This document shows, piece by piece, positions 42,561 through 56,200 of a stretch of DNA of 64,000 bases. The position numbers and the translations under genes are program-made. The notes below the pieces were generated by a model. The model saw only the letters and a list, made by a program, of their open reading frames with translations, was not told the DNA's origin and searched no databases. This stretch comes from Bombus terrestris (lineage: Eukaryota; Arthropoda; Insecta; Hymenoptera; Apidae), in assembly GCF_910591885.1 (NCBI RefSeq), contig NW_025963601.1, forward strand, positions 124,001 through 188,000, in the 5' to 3' direction. Each line of letters begins with the position of its first letter. The stretch's first letter is position 1.

Positions 42561-44310
42561 CATGGAACAACGTGGGACAACGTGGGACACCGTTGGACAT
42601 CGTTGGACATCGTTGGACACCGTGGGACAACGTGGGACAACGTGGGACAACGTGGGACAACGTGGGACAACGTGGGACAACGTGGGACAACGTGGGACAA
42701 CGTGGGACAACGTGGGACATCGTGGGACAACGTGGGACAACGTGGGACAACGTGGGACAACGTGGGACATCGTTGGACACCGTTGGACACCGTGGGACAA
42801 CGTGGGACAACGTGGGACAACGTGGGACAACGTGGGACAACGTGGGACAACGTGGGACAACGTGGGACAACGTGGGACAACGTGGGACAACGTGGGACAA
42901 CGTGGGACAACGTGGGACAACGTGGGACAACGTGGGACACCGTTGGACATCGTTGGACAACGTGGGACAACGTGGGACAACGTGGGACAACGTGGGACAA
43001 CGTGGGACACCGTTGGACACCGTTGGACATCGTTGGACACCGTGGGACAACGTGGGACAACGTGGGACAACGTGGGACAACGTGGGACAACGTGGGACAA
43101 CGTGGGACAACGTGGGACAACGTGGGACAACGTGGGACAACGTGGGACATCGTGGGACAACGTGGGACAACGTGGGACAACGTGGGACAACGTGGGACAT
43201 CGTGGGACAACGTGGGACAACGTGGGACAACGTGGGACACCGTGGGACACCGTGGGACACCGTTGGACACCGTGGGACATCGTGGGACACCGTGGGACAA
43301 CGTGGGACAACGTGGGACAACGTGGGAAACCATGGAACAACGTGGGACAACGTGGGACACCGTTGGACATCGTTGGACATCGTTGGACACCGTGGGACAA
43401 CGTGGGACAACGTGGGAAAACGTGGGACAACGTGGGACACCGTTGGACATCGCTGGACACCGTTGGACATCGTTGGACACCGTGGGACAACGTGGGACAA
43501 CGTGGGACAACGTGGGACAACGTGGGACAACGTGGGACAACGTGGGACAACGTGGGACAACGTGGGACAACGTGGGACAACGTGGGACAACGTGGGACTA
43601 CGTGGGACATCGTGGGACAACGTGGGACAACGTGGGACAACGTGGGACAACGTGGGACATCGTGGGACACCGTTGGACACCGTGGGACAACGTGGGACAA
43701 CGTGGGACAACGTGGGACAACGTGGGACAACGTGGGACAACGTGGGACAACGTGGGACAACGTGGGACATCGTGGGACAACGTGGGACAACGTGGGACAA
43801 CGTGGGACATCGTGGGACAACGTGGGACAACGTGGGACAACGTGGGACAACGTGGGACATCGTGGGACAACGTGGGACAACGTGGGACAACGTGGGACAT
43901 CGTGGGACAACGTGGGACAACGTGGGACAACGTGGGACAACGTGGGACAACGTGGGACACCGTTGGACACCGTTGGACACAGTTGGACACCGTTGGACAT
44001 CGTTGGACACCGTGGGACAACGTGGGACAACGTGGGACAACGTGGGAAACCATGGAACAACGTGGGACAACGTGGGACACCGTTGGACATCGTTGGACAT
44101 CGTTGGACACCGTGGGACAACGTGGGACAACGTGGGACAACGTGGGACAACGTCGGACAACGTGGGACAACGTGGGACAACGTGGGACAACGTGGGACAA
44201 CGTGGGACAACGTGGGACAACGTGGGACAACGTGGGACAACGTGGGACAACGTGGGACATCGTGGGACAACGTGGGACAACGTGGGACAACGTGGGACAA
44301 CGTGGGACAT
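42561..44310 (+). repeat. 1.7-kb duplicated segment, second copy (partner 28,601-30,330)
   Basis: This is the partner of 28,601-30,330. Between 43,249 and 43,670 it has G at unit position 6 in four units where the partner has T (U2 or U3 changed to U4 or U5). An extra tacgtgggac at 42,139 and an aatgtgggac at 41,939 lie just upstream. Confidence 0.86.
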
Positions 44311-46240
44311 CGTTAGACACCGTTGGACACCGTGGGACAACGTGGGACAACGTGGGACAACGTGGGACAACGTGGGACAACGTGGGACAACGTGGGACAA
44401 CGTGGGACAACGTGGGACAACGTGGGACAACGTGGGACAACGTGGGACACCGTTGGACACCGTGGGACACCGTTGGACACCGTTGGACATCGTTGGACAT
44501 CGTTGGACATCGTTGGACATCGTTGGACACCGTTGGACACCGTTGGACACCGTTGGACATCGTTGGACACCGTGGGACAACGTGGGACAACGTGGGACAA
44601 CGTGGGACAACGTGGGACAACGTGGGACAACGTGGGACATCGTGGGACAACGTGGGACAACGTGGGACAACGTGGGACAACGTGGGACATCGTGGGACAA
44701 CGTGGGACAACGTGGGACAACGTGGGACATCGTGGGACAACGTGGGACAACGTGGGACATCGTGGGACAACGTGGGACAACGTGGGACACCGTGGGACAC
44801 CGTTGGACACCGTTGGACATCGTTGGACACCGTGGGACAACGTGGGACAACGTGGGACAACGTGGGACAACGTGGGACATCGTGGGACAACGTGGGACAA
44901 CGTGGGACAACGTGGGACAACGTGGGACAACGTGGGACAACGTGGGACAACGTGGGACAACGTGGGACAACGTGGGACAACGTGGGACAACGTGGGACAC
45001 CGTTGGACACCGTGGGACACCGTTGGACACCGTTGGACATCGTTGGACACCGTGGGACAACGTGGGACAACGTGGGACAACGTGGGACAACGTGGGACAT
45101 CGTGGGACAACGTGGGACAACGTGGGACAACGTGGGACAACGTGGGACATCGTGGGACAACGTGGGACAACGTGGGACAACGTGGGACATCGTGGGACAA
45201 CGTGGGACAACGTGGGACAACGTGGGACAAAGTGGGACAACGTGGGACACCGTTGGACACCGTTGGACACCGTTGGACACCGTTGGACATCGTTGGACAC
45301 CGTGGGACAACGTGGGACAACGTGGGACAACGTGGGAAACCATGGGACAACGTGGGACAACGTGGGACACCGTTGGACATCGTTGGACATCGTTGGACAC
45401 CGTGGGACAACGTGGGACAACGTGGGACAACGTGGGACAACGTCGGACAACGTGGGACAACGTGGGACATCGTGGGACAACGTGGGACAACGTGGGACAA
45501 CGTGGGACAACGTGGGACAACGTGGGACACCGTTGGACACCGTGGGACACCGTTGGACACCGTTGGACATCGTTGGACACCGTGGGACAACGTGGGACAA
45601 CGTGGGACAACGTGGGACAACGTGGGACATCGTGGGACAACGTGGGACAACGTGGGACAACGTGGGACACCGTGGGACATCGTGGGACAACGTGGGACAA
45701 CGTGGGACAACGTGGGACAACGTGGGACAACGTGGGACAACGTGGGACAACGTGGGACAACGTGGGACAACGTGGGACAACGTGGGACAACGTGGGACAT
45801 CGTGGGACAACGTGGGACAACGTGGGACAACGTGGGACAACGTGGGACAACGTGGGACACCGTTGGACACCGTTGGACACCGTTGGACACCGTTTGACAT
45901 CGTTGGACACCGTGGGACAACGTGGGACAACGTGGGACAACGTGGGAAACCATGGAACAACGTGGGACAACGTGGGACACCGTTGGACATCGTTGGACAT
46001 CGTTGGACACCGTGGGACAACGTGGGACAACGTGGGACAACGTGGGACAACGTCGGACAACGTGGGACAACGTGGGACAACGTGGGACAACGTGGGACAA
46101 CGTGGGACAACGTGGGACAACGTGGGACAACGTGGGACATCGTGGGACAACGTGGGACAACGTGGGACAACGTGGGACAACGTGGGACATCGTTGGACAC
46201 CGTTGGACACCGTGGGACAACGTGGGACAACGTGGGACAA

Positions 46241-46680
46241 CGTGGGACATCGTTGGACACCGTTGGACATCGTTGGACACCGTTGGACATCGTTGGACAT
46301 CGTTGGACATCGTGGGACACCGTTGGACATCGTTGGACATCGTTGGACACCGTGGGACAACGTGGGACAACGTGGGACAACGTGGGAAACCATGGAACAA
46401 CGTGGGACACCGTTGGACATCGTTGGACATCGTTGGACACCGTGGGACACCGTTGGACACCGTTGGACACCGTTGGACATCGTTGGACATCGTTGGACAT
46501 CGTGGGACACTGTTGGACATCGTTGGACATCGTTGGACACCGTTGGACATCGTTGGACACCGTTGGACATCGTTGGACATCGTTGGACATCGTGGGACAC
46601 CGTTGGACATCGTTGGACATCGTTGGACACCGTGGGACAACGTGGGACAACGTGGGACAACGTGGGAAACCATGGAACAA
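46241..46680 (+). repeat. U2/U3-rich island (partner 35,041-35,480)
   Basis: K at 46389 and 46669 matches 35189 and 35469. A shorter island of the same composition follows at 47,029-47,129, between K units at 46959 and 47169. The interval 46.2-47.2 kb therefore has the densest K spacing in the window (210-290 bp). Confidence 0.87.
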
Positions 46681-49600
46681 CGTGGGACAACGTGGGACAC
46701 CGTTGGACATCGTTGGACAACGTGGGACAACGTGGGACAACGTGGGACAACGTGGGACAACGTGGGACAACGTGGGACACCGTTGGACACCGTGGGACAC
46801 CGTTGGACACCGTTGGACATCGTTGGACACCGTGGGACAACGTGGGACAACGTGGGACAACGTGGGACAACGTGGGACAACGTGGGACAACGTGGGACAA
46901 CGTGGGACAACGTGGGACAACGTGGGACAACGTGGGACAACGTGGGACACCGTGGGAAACCATGGAACAACGTGGGACAACGTGGGACACCGTTGGACAT
47001 CGTTGGACAACGTGGGACAACGTGGGACACCGTTGGACATCGTTGGACATCGTTGGACACCGTTGGACATCGTTGGACATCGTTGGACATCGTGGGACAC
47101 CGTTGGACATCGTTGGACATCGTTGGACACCGTGGGACAACGTGGGACAACGTGGGACAACGTGGGAAACCATGGAACAACGTGGGACAACGTGGGACAC
47201 CGTTGGACATCGTTGGACAACGTGGGACAACGTGGGACAACGTGGGACAACGTGGGACAACGTGGGACAACGTGGGACACCGTTGGACACCGTGGGACAC
47301 CGTTGGACACCGTTGGACATCGTTGGACACCGTGGGACAACGTGGGACAACGTGGGACAACGTGGGACAACGTGGGACAACGTGGGACAACGTGGGACAA
47401 CGTGGGACAACGTGGGACAACGTGGGACAACGTGGGACAACGTGGGACAACGTGGGACAACGTGGGACACCGTTGGACATCGTTGGACAACGTGGGACAA
47501 CGTGGGACAACGTGGGACAACGTGGGACAACGTGGGACAACGTGGGACACCGTTGGACACCGTGGGACACCGTTGGACACCGTTGGACATCGTTGGACAC
47601 CGTGGGACAACGTGGGACAACGTGGGACAACGTGGGACAACGTGGGACAACGTGGGACAACGTGGGACAACGTGGGACATCGTGGGACAACGTGGGACAA
47701 CGTGGGACAACGTGGGACAACGTGGGACATCGTGGGACAACGTGGGACAACGTGGGACAACGTGGGACATCGTGGGACAACGTGGGACAACGTGGGACAA
47801 CGTGGGACAAAGTGGGACAACGTGGGACACAGTTGGACACCGTTGGACACCGTTGGACACCGTTGGACATCGTTGGACACCGTGGGACAACGTGGGACAA
47901 CGTGGGACAACGTGGGAAACCATGGAACAACGTGGGACAACGTGGGACACCGTTGGACATCGTTGGACATCGTTGGACACCGTGGGACAACGTGGGACAA
48001 CGTGGGACAACGTGGGACAACGTCGGACAACGTGGGACAACGTGGGACATCGTGGGACAACGTGGGACAACGTGGGACAACGTGGGACAACGTGGGACAG
48101 CGTGGGACACCGTTGGACACCGTGGGACACCGTTGGACACCGTTGGACATCGTTGGACACCGTGGGACAACGTGGGACAACGTGGGACAACGTGGAACAA
48201 CGTGGGACATCGTGGGACAACGTGGGACAACGTGGGACAACGTGGGACAACGTGGGACATCGTGGGACAACGTGGGACAACGTGGGACAACGTGGGACAT
48301 CGTGGGACAACGTGGGACAACGTGGGACAACGTGGGACAACGTGGGACATCGTGGGACAACGTGGGACAACGTGGGACAACGTGGGACATCGTGGGACAA
48401 CGTGGGACAACGTGGGACAACGTGGGACAACGTGGGACAACGTGGGACACCGTTGGACACCGTTGGACACCGTTGGACACCGTTGGACATCGTTGGACAC
48501 CGTGGGACAACGTGGGACAACGTGGGACAACGTGGGAAACCATGGAACAACGTGGGACAACGTGGGACACCGTTGGACATCGTTGGACATCGTTGGACAC
48601 CGTGGGACAACGTGGGACAACGTGGGACAACGTGGGACAACGTCGGACAACGTGGGACAACGTGGGACAACGTGGGACAACGTGGGACAACGTGGGACAA
48701 CGTGGGACAACGTGGGACACCGTTGGACACCGTGGGACACCGTTGGACACCGTTGGACATCGTTGGACATCGTTGGACATCGTTGGACATCGTTGGACAC
48801 CGTTGGACACCGTTGGACACCGTTGGACATCGTTGGACACCGTGGGACAACGTGGGACAACGTGGGACAACGTGGGACAACGTGGGACAACGTGGGACAC
48901 CGTTGGACACCGTGGGACACCGTTGGACACCGTTGGACATCGTTGGACACCGTGGGACAACGTGGGACAACGTGGGACAACGTGGGACAACGTGGGACAA
49001 CGTGGGACATCGTGGGACAACGTGGGACAACGTGGGACAACGTGGGACAACGTGGGACATCGTGGGACAACGTGGGACAACGCGGGACAACGTGGGACAT
49101 CGTGGGACAACGTGGGACAACGTAGGACATCGTGGGACAACGTGGGACAACGTGGGACACCGTTGGACACCGTTGGACACCGTTGGACACCGTTGGACAT
49201 CGTTGGACACCGTGGGACAACGTGGGACAACGTGGGACAACGTGGGAAACCATGGAACAACGTGGGACAACGTGGGACACCGTTGGACATCGTTGGACAT
49301 CGTTGGACACCGTGGGACAACGTGGGACAACGTGGGACAACGTGGGACAACGTCGGACAACGTGGGACAACGTGGGACAACGTGGGACAACGTGGGACAA
49401 CGTGGGACAACGTGGGACAACGTGGGACAACGTGGGACAACGTGGGACAACGTGGGACATCGTGGGACAACGTGGGACAACGTGGGACAACGTGGGACAA
49501 CGTGGGACACCGTGGGACAACGTGGGACAACGTGGGACAACGTGGGACAACGTGGGACAACGTGGGACAACGTGGGACAACGTGGGACACCGTGGGACAA

Positions 49601-49690
49601 CGTGGGACAACGTGGGACAACGTGGGACACCGTTGGACACCGTTGGACACCGTTGGACACCGTTGGACATCGTTGGACACCGTGGGACAA

Positions 49691-50800
49691 CGTGGGACAA
49701 CGTGGGACAACGTGGGAAACCATGGAACAACGTGGGACAACGTGGGACACCGTTGGACATCGTTGGACATCGTTGGACACCGTGGGACAACGTGGGACAA
49801 CGTGGGAAAACGTGGGACAACGTGGGACATCGTTGGACACCGTTGGACACCGTGGGACAACGTGGGACAACGTGGGACAACGTGGGACAACGTGGGACAA
49901 CGTGGGACAACGTGGGACAACGTGGGACAACGTGGGACAACGTGGGACAACGTGGGACAACGTGGGACAACGTGGGACAACGTGGGACATCGTGGGACAA
50001 CGTGGGACAACGTGGGACAACGTGGGACAACGTGGGACAACGTGGGACACCGTTGGACATCGTTGGACACCGTGGGACAACGTGGGACAACGTGGGACAA
50101 CGTGGGACAACGTGGGACACCGTTGGACACCGTTGGACACCGTTGGACACCGTTGGACATCGTTGGACACCGTGGGACAACGTGGGACAACGTGGGACAA
50201 CGTGGGAAACTATGGAACAACGTGGGACAACGTGGGACACCGTTGGACATCGTTGGACAACGTGGGACAACGTGGGACAACGTGGGAAACCATGGAACAA
50301 CGTGGGACAACGTGGGACACCGTTGGACATCGTTGGACATCGTTGGACACCGTGGGACAACGTGGGACAACGTGGGAAAACGTGGGACAACGTGGGACAT
50401 CGTTGGACACCGTTGGACACCGTGGGACAACGTGGGACAACGTGGGACAACGTGGGACAACGTGGGACAACGTGGGACAACGTGGGACAACGTGGGACAA
50501 CGTGGGACAACGTGGGACAACGTGGGACAACGTGGGACAACGTGGGACAACGTGGGACATCGTGGGACAACGTGGGACAACGTGGGACAACGTGGGACAA
50601 CGTGGGACAACGTGGGACACCGTTGGACATCGTTGGACACCGTGGGACAACGTGGGACAACGTGGGACAACGTGGGACAACGTGGGACACCGTTGGACAC
50701 CGTTGGACACCGTTGGACACCGTTGGACATCGTTGGACACCGTGGGACAACGTGGGACAACGTGGGACAACGTGGGAAACTATGGAACAACGTGGGACAA
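49691..50800 (+). repeat. Tandem duplication with 570-bp period (2 copies)
   Basis: K 49719 pairs with 50289, the gggaa unit 49799 with 50369, and the mutated K (ctatgg) 50209 with 50779, all at 570 bp (57 units). About 540 bp match in each copy. Both copies share the CCATGG-to-CTATGG mutation, so that mutation came before the duplication. A third relative near 56.2-56.6 kb has ctttgg at the same place, one further substitution. Confidence 0.9.
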
Positions 50801-51540
50801 CGTGGGACAACGTGGGACAACGTGGGACAACGTGGGACACCGTTGGACAACGTGGGACACCGTTGGACATCGTTGGACACCGTGGGACAACGTGGGACAC
50901 CGTTGGACATCGTTGGACACCGTGGGACAACGTGGGACAACGTGGGACAACTTGGGACACCGTTGGACACCGTTGGACACCGTTGGACACCGTTGGACAT
51001 CGTTGGACACCGTGGGACAACGTGGGACAACGTGGGACAACGTGGGACAACGTGGGACAACGTGGGACATCGTGGGACAACGTGGGACAACGTGGGACAA
51101 CGTGGGACACCGTTGGACATCGTTGGACACCGTGGGACAACGTGGGACAACGTGGGACAACGTGGGACAACGTGGGACACCGTTGGACACCGTTGGACAC
51201 CGTTGGACATCGTTGGACACCGTGGGACAACGTGGGACAACGTGGGACAACGTGGGACAACGTGGGACAACGTGGGACAACGTGGGACAACGTGGGACAA
51301 CGTGGGACAACGTGGGACAACGTGGGACAACGTGGGACAACGTGGGACATCGTGGGACAACGTGGGACAACGTGGGACAACGTGGGACATCGTTGGACAC
51401 CGTTGGACACCGTGGGACAACGTGGGACAAGGTGGGACAACGTGGGACAACGTGGGACAACGTGGGACAACGTGGGACAACGTGGGACAACGTGGGACAC
51501 CGTTGGACATCGTTGGACACCGTGGGACAACGTGGGACAA

Positions 51541-54150
51541 CGTGGGGACACCGTTGGACATCGTTGGACACCGTGGGACAACGTGGGACAACGTGGGACA
51601 ACGTGGGAAACGATGGAACAACGTGGGACAACGTGGGACACCGTTGGACATCGTTGGACAACGTGGGACAACGTGGGACAACGTGGGACAACGTGGGACA
51701 ACGTGGGACAACGTGGGACAACGTGGGACACCGTTGGACAACGTGGGACACCGTTGGACATCGTTGGACACGTGGGACAACGTGGGACAACGGACCACGT
51801 GGGACAACGTGGGACAACGTGGGACAACGTGGAGGACAACTTGGGACAACGTGGGACAAGTGGGACAACGTGGGACAACGTGGGACAACGTGGGACAACG
51901 TGGAACAACGTGGGACAACGTGGGGACAACGGGGACACCGTTGGACATCGTTGGGACACCGTGGGGACACCGTGGGACAACGTGGGACAACGTGGGACAA
52001 CGTGGGACAACGTGGGACAACGTGGGAAACCATGGAACAACGTGGGACAACGTGGGACACCGTTGGACATCGTTGGACAACGTGGGACAACGTGGGACCA
52101 CGTGGACAACGTGGGACAACGTGGGACAACGTGGGACACCGTTGGACACCGTGGGACACCGTTGGACACCGTTGGACATCGTTGGACACGTGGGACAACG
52201 TGGGACAACGTGGGACAACGTGGGACAACGTGGGACAACGTGGGACAACGTGGGACAACGTGGGACAACGTGGGACAACGTGGGACAACGTGGGACAACG
52301 TGGGACAACGTGGGACACCGTTGGACAACGTGGGACACCGTTGGACATCGTTGGACACCCGTAGGGACAACGTGGGACAACGTGGGACAACGTGGGACAA
52401 CGTGGGACAACGTGGGACACCGTTGGACATCGTTGGACATCGTTGGACATCGTTGGACATCGTTGGGACCACCGTTGGACACCGTTGGGGACAACGTTGG
52501 ACATCGTTGGACACCGTGGGACAACGTGGGACAACGTGGGACAACGTGGGACAACGTGGGACAACGTGGGACAACGTGGGACATCGTGGGACAACGTGGG
52601 ACAACGTGGGACAACGTGGGACAACGTGGGACAACGTGGGACACCGTTGGACACCGTGGGACACCGTTGGACACCGTTGGACATCGTTGGACACCGTAGG
52701 ACAACGTTGGACAGACGTGGGACAACGTGGGACAACGTGGGACAACGTGGGACAACGTGGGACAACGTGGGGACAACGTGGGACATCGTGGGACAACGTG
52801 GGACAACGTGGGACACCGTTGGACATAGTTGGACACCGTGGGACACCGTGGACAACGTGGGACAACGTGGGACAACGTGGGACAACGTGGGACAACGTGG
52901 GAAACCATGGAACAACGTGGGACAACGTGGGACACCGTTGGACATCGTTGGACAACGTGGGACAACGTGGGACAACGTGGGACAACGTGGGACAACGTGG
53001 GACAACGTGGGACACCGTGGACCACCGTGGGACACCGTTGGACACCGTCTGACATCGTTGGACACCGTGGGACAACGTGGGACAACGTGGGACAACGTGG
53101 GACAACGTGGGACAACGTGGGACAACGTGGGACAACGTGGGACAACGTGGGACAACGTGGGACAACGTGGGGACACCGTTGGACAACGTGGGACACCGTT
53201 GGACATCGTTGGACACCGTGGGACAACGTGGGACACCGTTGGACATCGTTGGGGACAACGTGGGACAACGTGGGACAACGTGGGACAACGTGGGACAACG
53301 TGGGACAACGTGGGACAACGTGGGACAACGTGGGACAACGTGGGACAACGTGGGACAACGTGGGACAACGTGGGACAACGTGGACAACGTGGGACAACGT
53401 GGGACAACGTGGGACAACGTGGGACAACGTGGGGACAACGTGGGACAACGTGGGACAACGTGGGACATCGTGGGACACGTGGGACAACGTGGGACAACGT
53501 GGGACATCGTTGGACACCGTTGGACCACGTGGGACAACGTGGGACAACGTGGGACAGAACGTGGGACAACGTGGGACAACGTGGGACAACGTGGGACAAC
53601 GTTGGACATGTTGGACACCGTGGGACAACGTGGGACAACGTGGGACAACGTGGGAAACCATGGAACAACGTGGGACAACGTGGGACACCGTTGGACATCG
53701 TTGGACAACGTGGGACAACGTGGGACAACGTGGGACAACGTGGGACAACGTGGGACAACGTTGGACAACGTGGGACACCGTGGACATCGTTGGACACCGT
53801 GGGGACAACGTGGGACAACGTGGGACACGTGGGACAACGTGGGACAACGTGGGACAACGTGGGACAACTTGGGACAACGTGGGACAACGTGGGACAACGT
53901 GGGACAACGTGGGACAACGTGGGGACAACGTGGGACAACGAGGGACAACGTGGGGACAACGTGGGACACCGTTGGACATCGTTGGACACCGTGGGACACC
54001 GTGGGACAACGTGGGACAACGTGGGACAACGTGGGACAACGTGGGACAACGTGGGAACATGGAACAACGTGGGACACGTGGGACACCGTTGGACATCGTT
54101 GGGACAACGTGGGACAACGTGGGACCACGTGGGACAACGTGGGACAACGG
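51541..54150 (+). repeat. Disordered, indel-dense block of the same satellite
   Basis: In 2.6 kb I count more than 25 small insertions and deletions that break the 10-bp register. Only two such breaks occur in the preceding 51.5 kb and none in the following 9.8 kb. Many add or remove one G in the ggg run (51,545; 51,921; 52,103; 53,171; 53,391; 53,421). Others remove a C or AC (51,770; 52,189; 53,476) or insert AG (52,712; 53,557). The underlying order of markers is still readable: cgatgg near 51.6 kb, K at 52029, a tagg unit near 52,697, the atagttggac and accgtctgac pair at 52,825 and 53,044, and damaged K modules after that. Its intact relatives lie in the 57.4-60 kb region. Sequencing or consensus error is the simplest explanation; real decay is the alternative. 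Confidence 0.9.
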
Positions 54151-56200
54151 GGGACAACGTGGGACACCGTTGGACACCGTGGGACACCGTTGGACACCGT
54201 TGGACATCGTTGGACACCGTGGGACAACGTGGGACAACGTGGGACAACGTGGGACAACGTGGGACAACGTGGGACAACGTGGGACAACGTGGGACAACGT
54301 GGGACAACGTGGGACAACGTGGGACAACGTGGGACAACGTGGGACACCGTTGGACAACGTGGGACACCGTTGGACATCGTTGGACACCGTGGGACAACGT
54401 GGGACAACGTGGGACAACGTGGGACAACGTGGGACAACGTGGGACACCGTTGGACATCGTTGGACATCGTTGGACATCGTTGGACATCGTTGGACACCGT
54501 TGGACACGGTGGGACACCGTGGGACAACGTGGGACAACGTGGGACAACGTGGGACAACGTGGGACAACGTGGGACAACGTGGGACATCGTGGGACAACGT
54601 GGGACAACGTGGGACAACGTGGGACAACGTGGGACACCGTTGGACACCGTGGGACACCGTTGGACACCGTTGGACATCGTTGGACACCGTGGGACAACGT
54701 GGGACAACGTGGGACAACGTGGGACAACGTGGGACATCGTGGGACAACGTGGGAAAACGTGGGACAACGTGGGACAACGTGGGACATCGTGGGACAACGT
54801 GGGACAACGTGGGACAACGTGGGACATCGTGGGACAACGTGGGACAACGTGGGACAACGTGGGACAAAGTGGGACAACGTGGGACACCGTTGGACACCGT
54901 TGGACACCGTTGGACACCGTTGGACATCGTTGGACACCGTGGGACAACGTGGGACAACGTGGGACAACGTGGGAAACCATGGAACAACGTGGGACAACGT
55001 GGGACACCGTTGGACATCGTTGGACATCGTTGGACACCGTGGGACAACGTGGGACAACGTGGGACAACGTGGGACAACGTCGGACAACGTGGGACAACGT
55101 TGGACATCGTGGGACAACGTGGGACAACGTGGGACAACGTGGGACAACGTGGGACAACGTGGGACACCGTTGGACACCGTGGGACACCGTTGGACACCGT
55201 TGGACATCGTTGGACACCGTGGGACAACGTGGGACAACGTGGGACAACGTGGGACAACGTGGGACATCGTGGGACAACGTGGGACAACGTGGGACAACGT
55301 GGGACAACGTGGGACATCGTGGGACAACGTGGGACAACGTGGGACAACGTGGGACAACGTGGGACAACGTGGGACATCGTGGGACAACGTGGGACAACGT
55401 GGGACAACGTGGGACAACGTGGGACATCGTGGGACAACGTGGGACAACGTGGGACAACGTGGGACATCGTGGGACAACGTGGGACAACGTGGGACAACGT
55501 GGGACAACGTGGGACAACGTGGGACACCGTTGGACACCGTTGGACACCGTTGGACACCGTTGGACATCGTTGGACACCGTGGGACAACGTGGGACAACGT
55601 GGGACAACGTGGGAAACCATGGAACAACGTGGGACAACGTGGGACACCGTTGGACATCGTTGGACATCGTTGGACACCGTGGGACAACGTGGGACAACGT
55701 GGGACAACGTGGGACAACGTCGGACAACGTGGGACAACGTGGGACAACGTGGGACAACGTGGGACAACGTGGGACAACGTGGGACAACGTGGGACAACGT
55801 GGGACAACGTGGGACAACGTGGGACATCGTGGGACAACGTGGGACAACGTGGGACAACGTGGGACAACGTGGGACATCGTTGGACACCGTTGGACACCGT
55901 GGGACAACGTGGGACAACGTGGGACACCGTGGGACAACGTGGGACAACGTGGGACAACGTGGGACAACGTGGGACAACGTGGGACAACGTGGGACAACGT
56001 GGGACAACGTGGGACAACGTGGGACACCGTTGGACATCGTTGGACAACGTGGGACAACGTGGGACAACGTGGGACAGCGTGGGACAACGTGGGACACCGT
56101 TGGACACCGTTGGACATCGTTGGACACCGTGGGACAACGTGGGACAACGTGGGACAACGTGGGACAACGTGGGACAACGTGGGACAACGTGGGACAACGT
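54151..56200 (+). repeat. Segment duplicated at about 5.5 kb offset (partner 59,661-61,710)
   Basis: K 54976 and 55616 pair with 60486 and 61126, cgtcgg units near 55,076 and 55,716 pair with 60,586 and 61,226, the gggaaaacg unit 54,751 pairs with 60,261, and an agcgtgggac near 56,076 pairs with 61,586. The offset is 5,510 bp except around 54.45-54.58 kb, where one to three units were lost. The disordered block upstream aligns to 58.1-59.6 kb, so the duplication begins inside it. Confidence 0.87.

Noticed and set aside
51541..54150. Disordered block as an inserted gene or pseudogene
   Set aside because: Once small indels are allowed, every part aligns to satellite units and to cassettes found intact elsewhere in the window. 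There is no foreign sequence.
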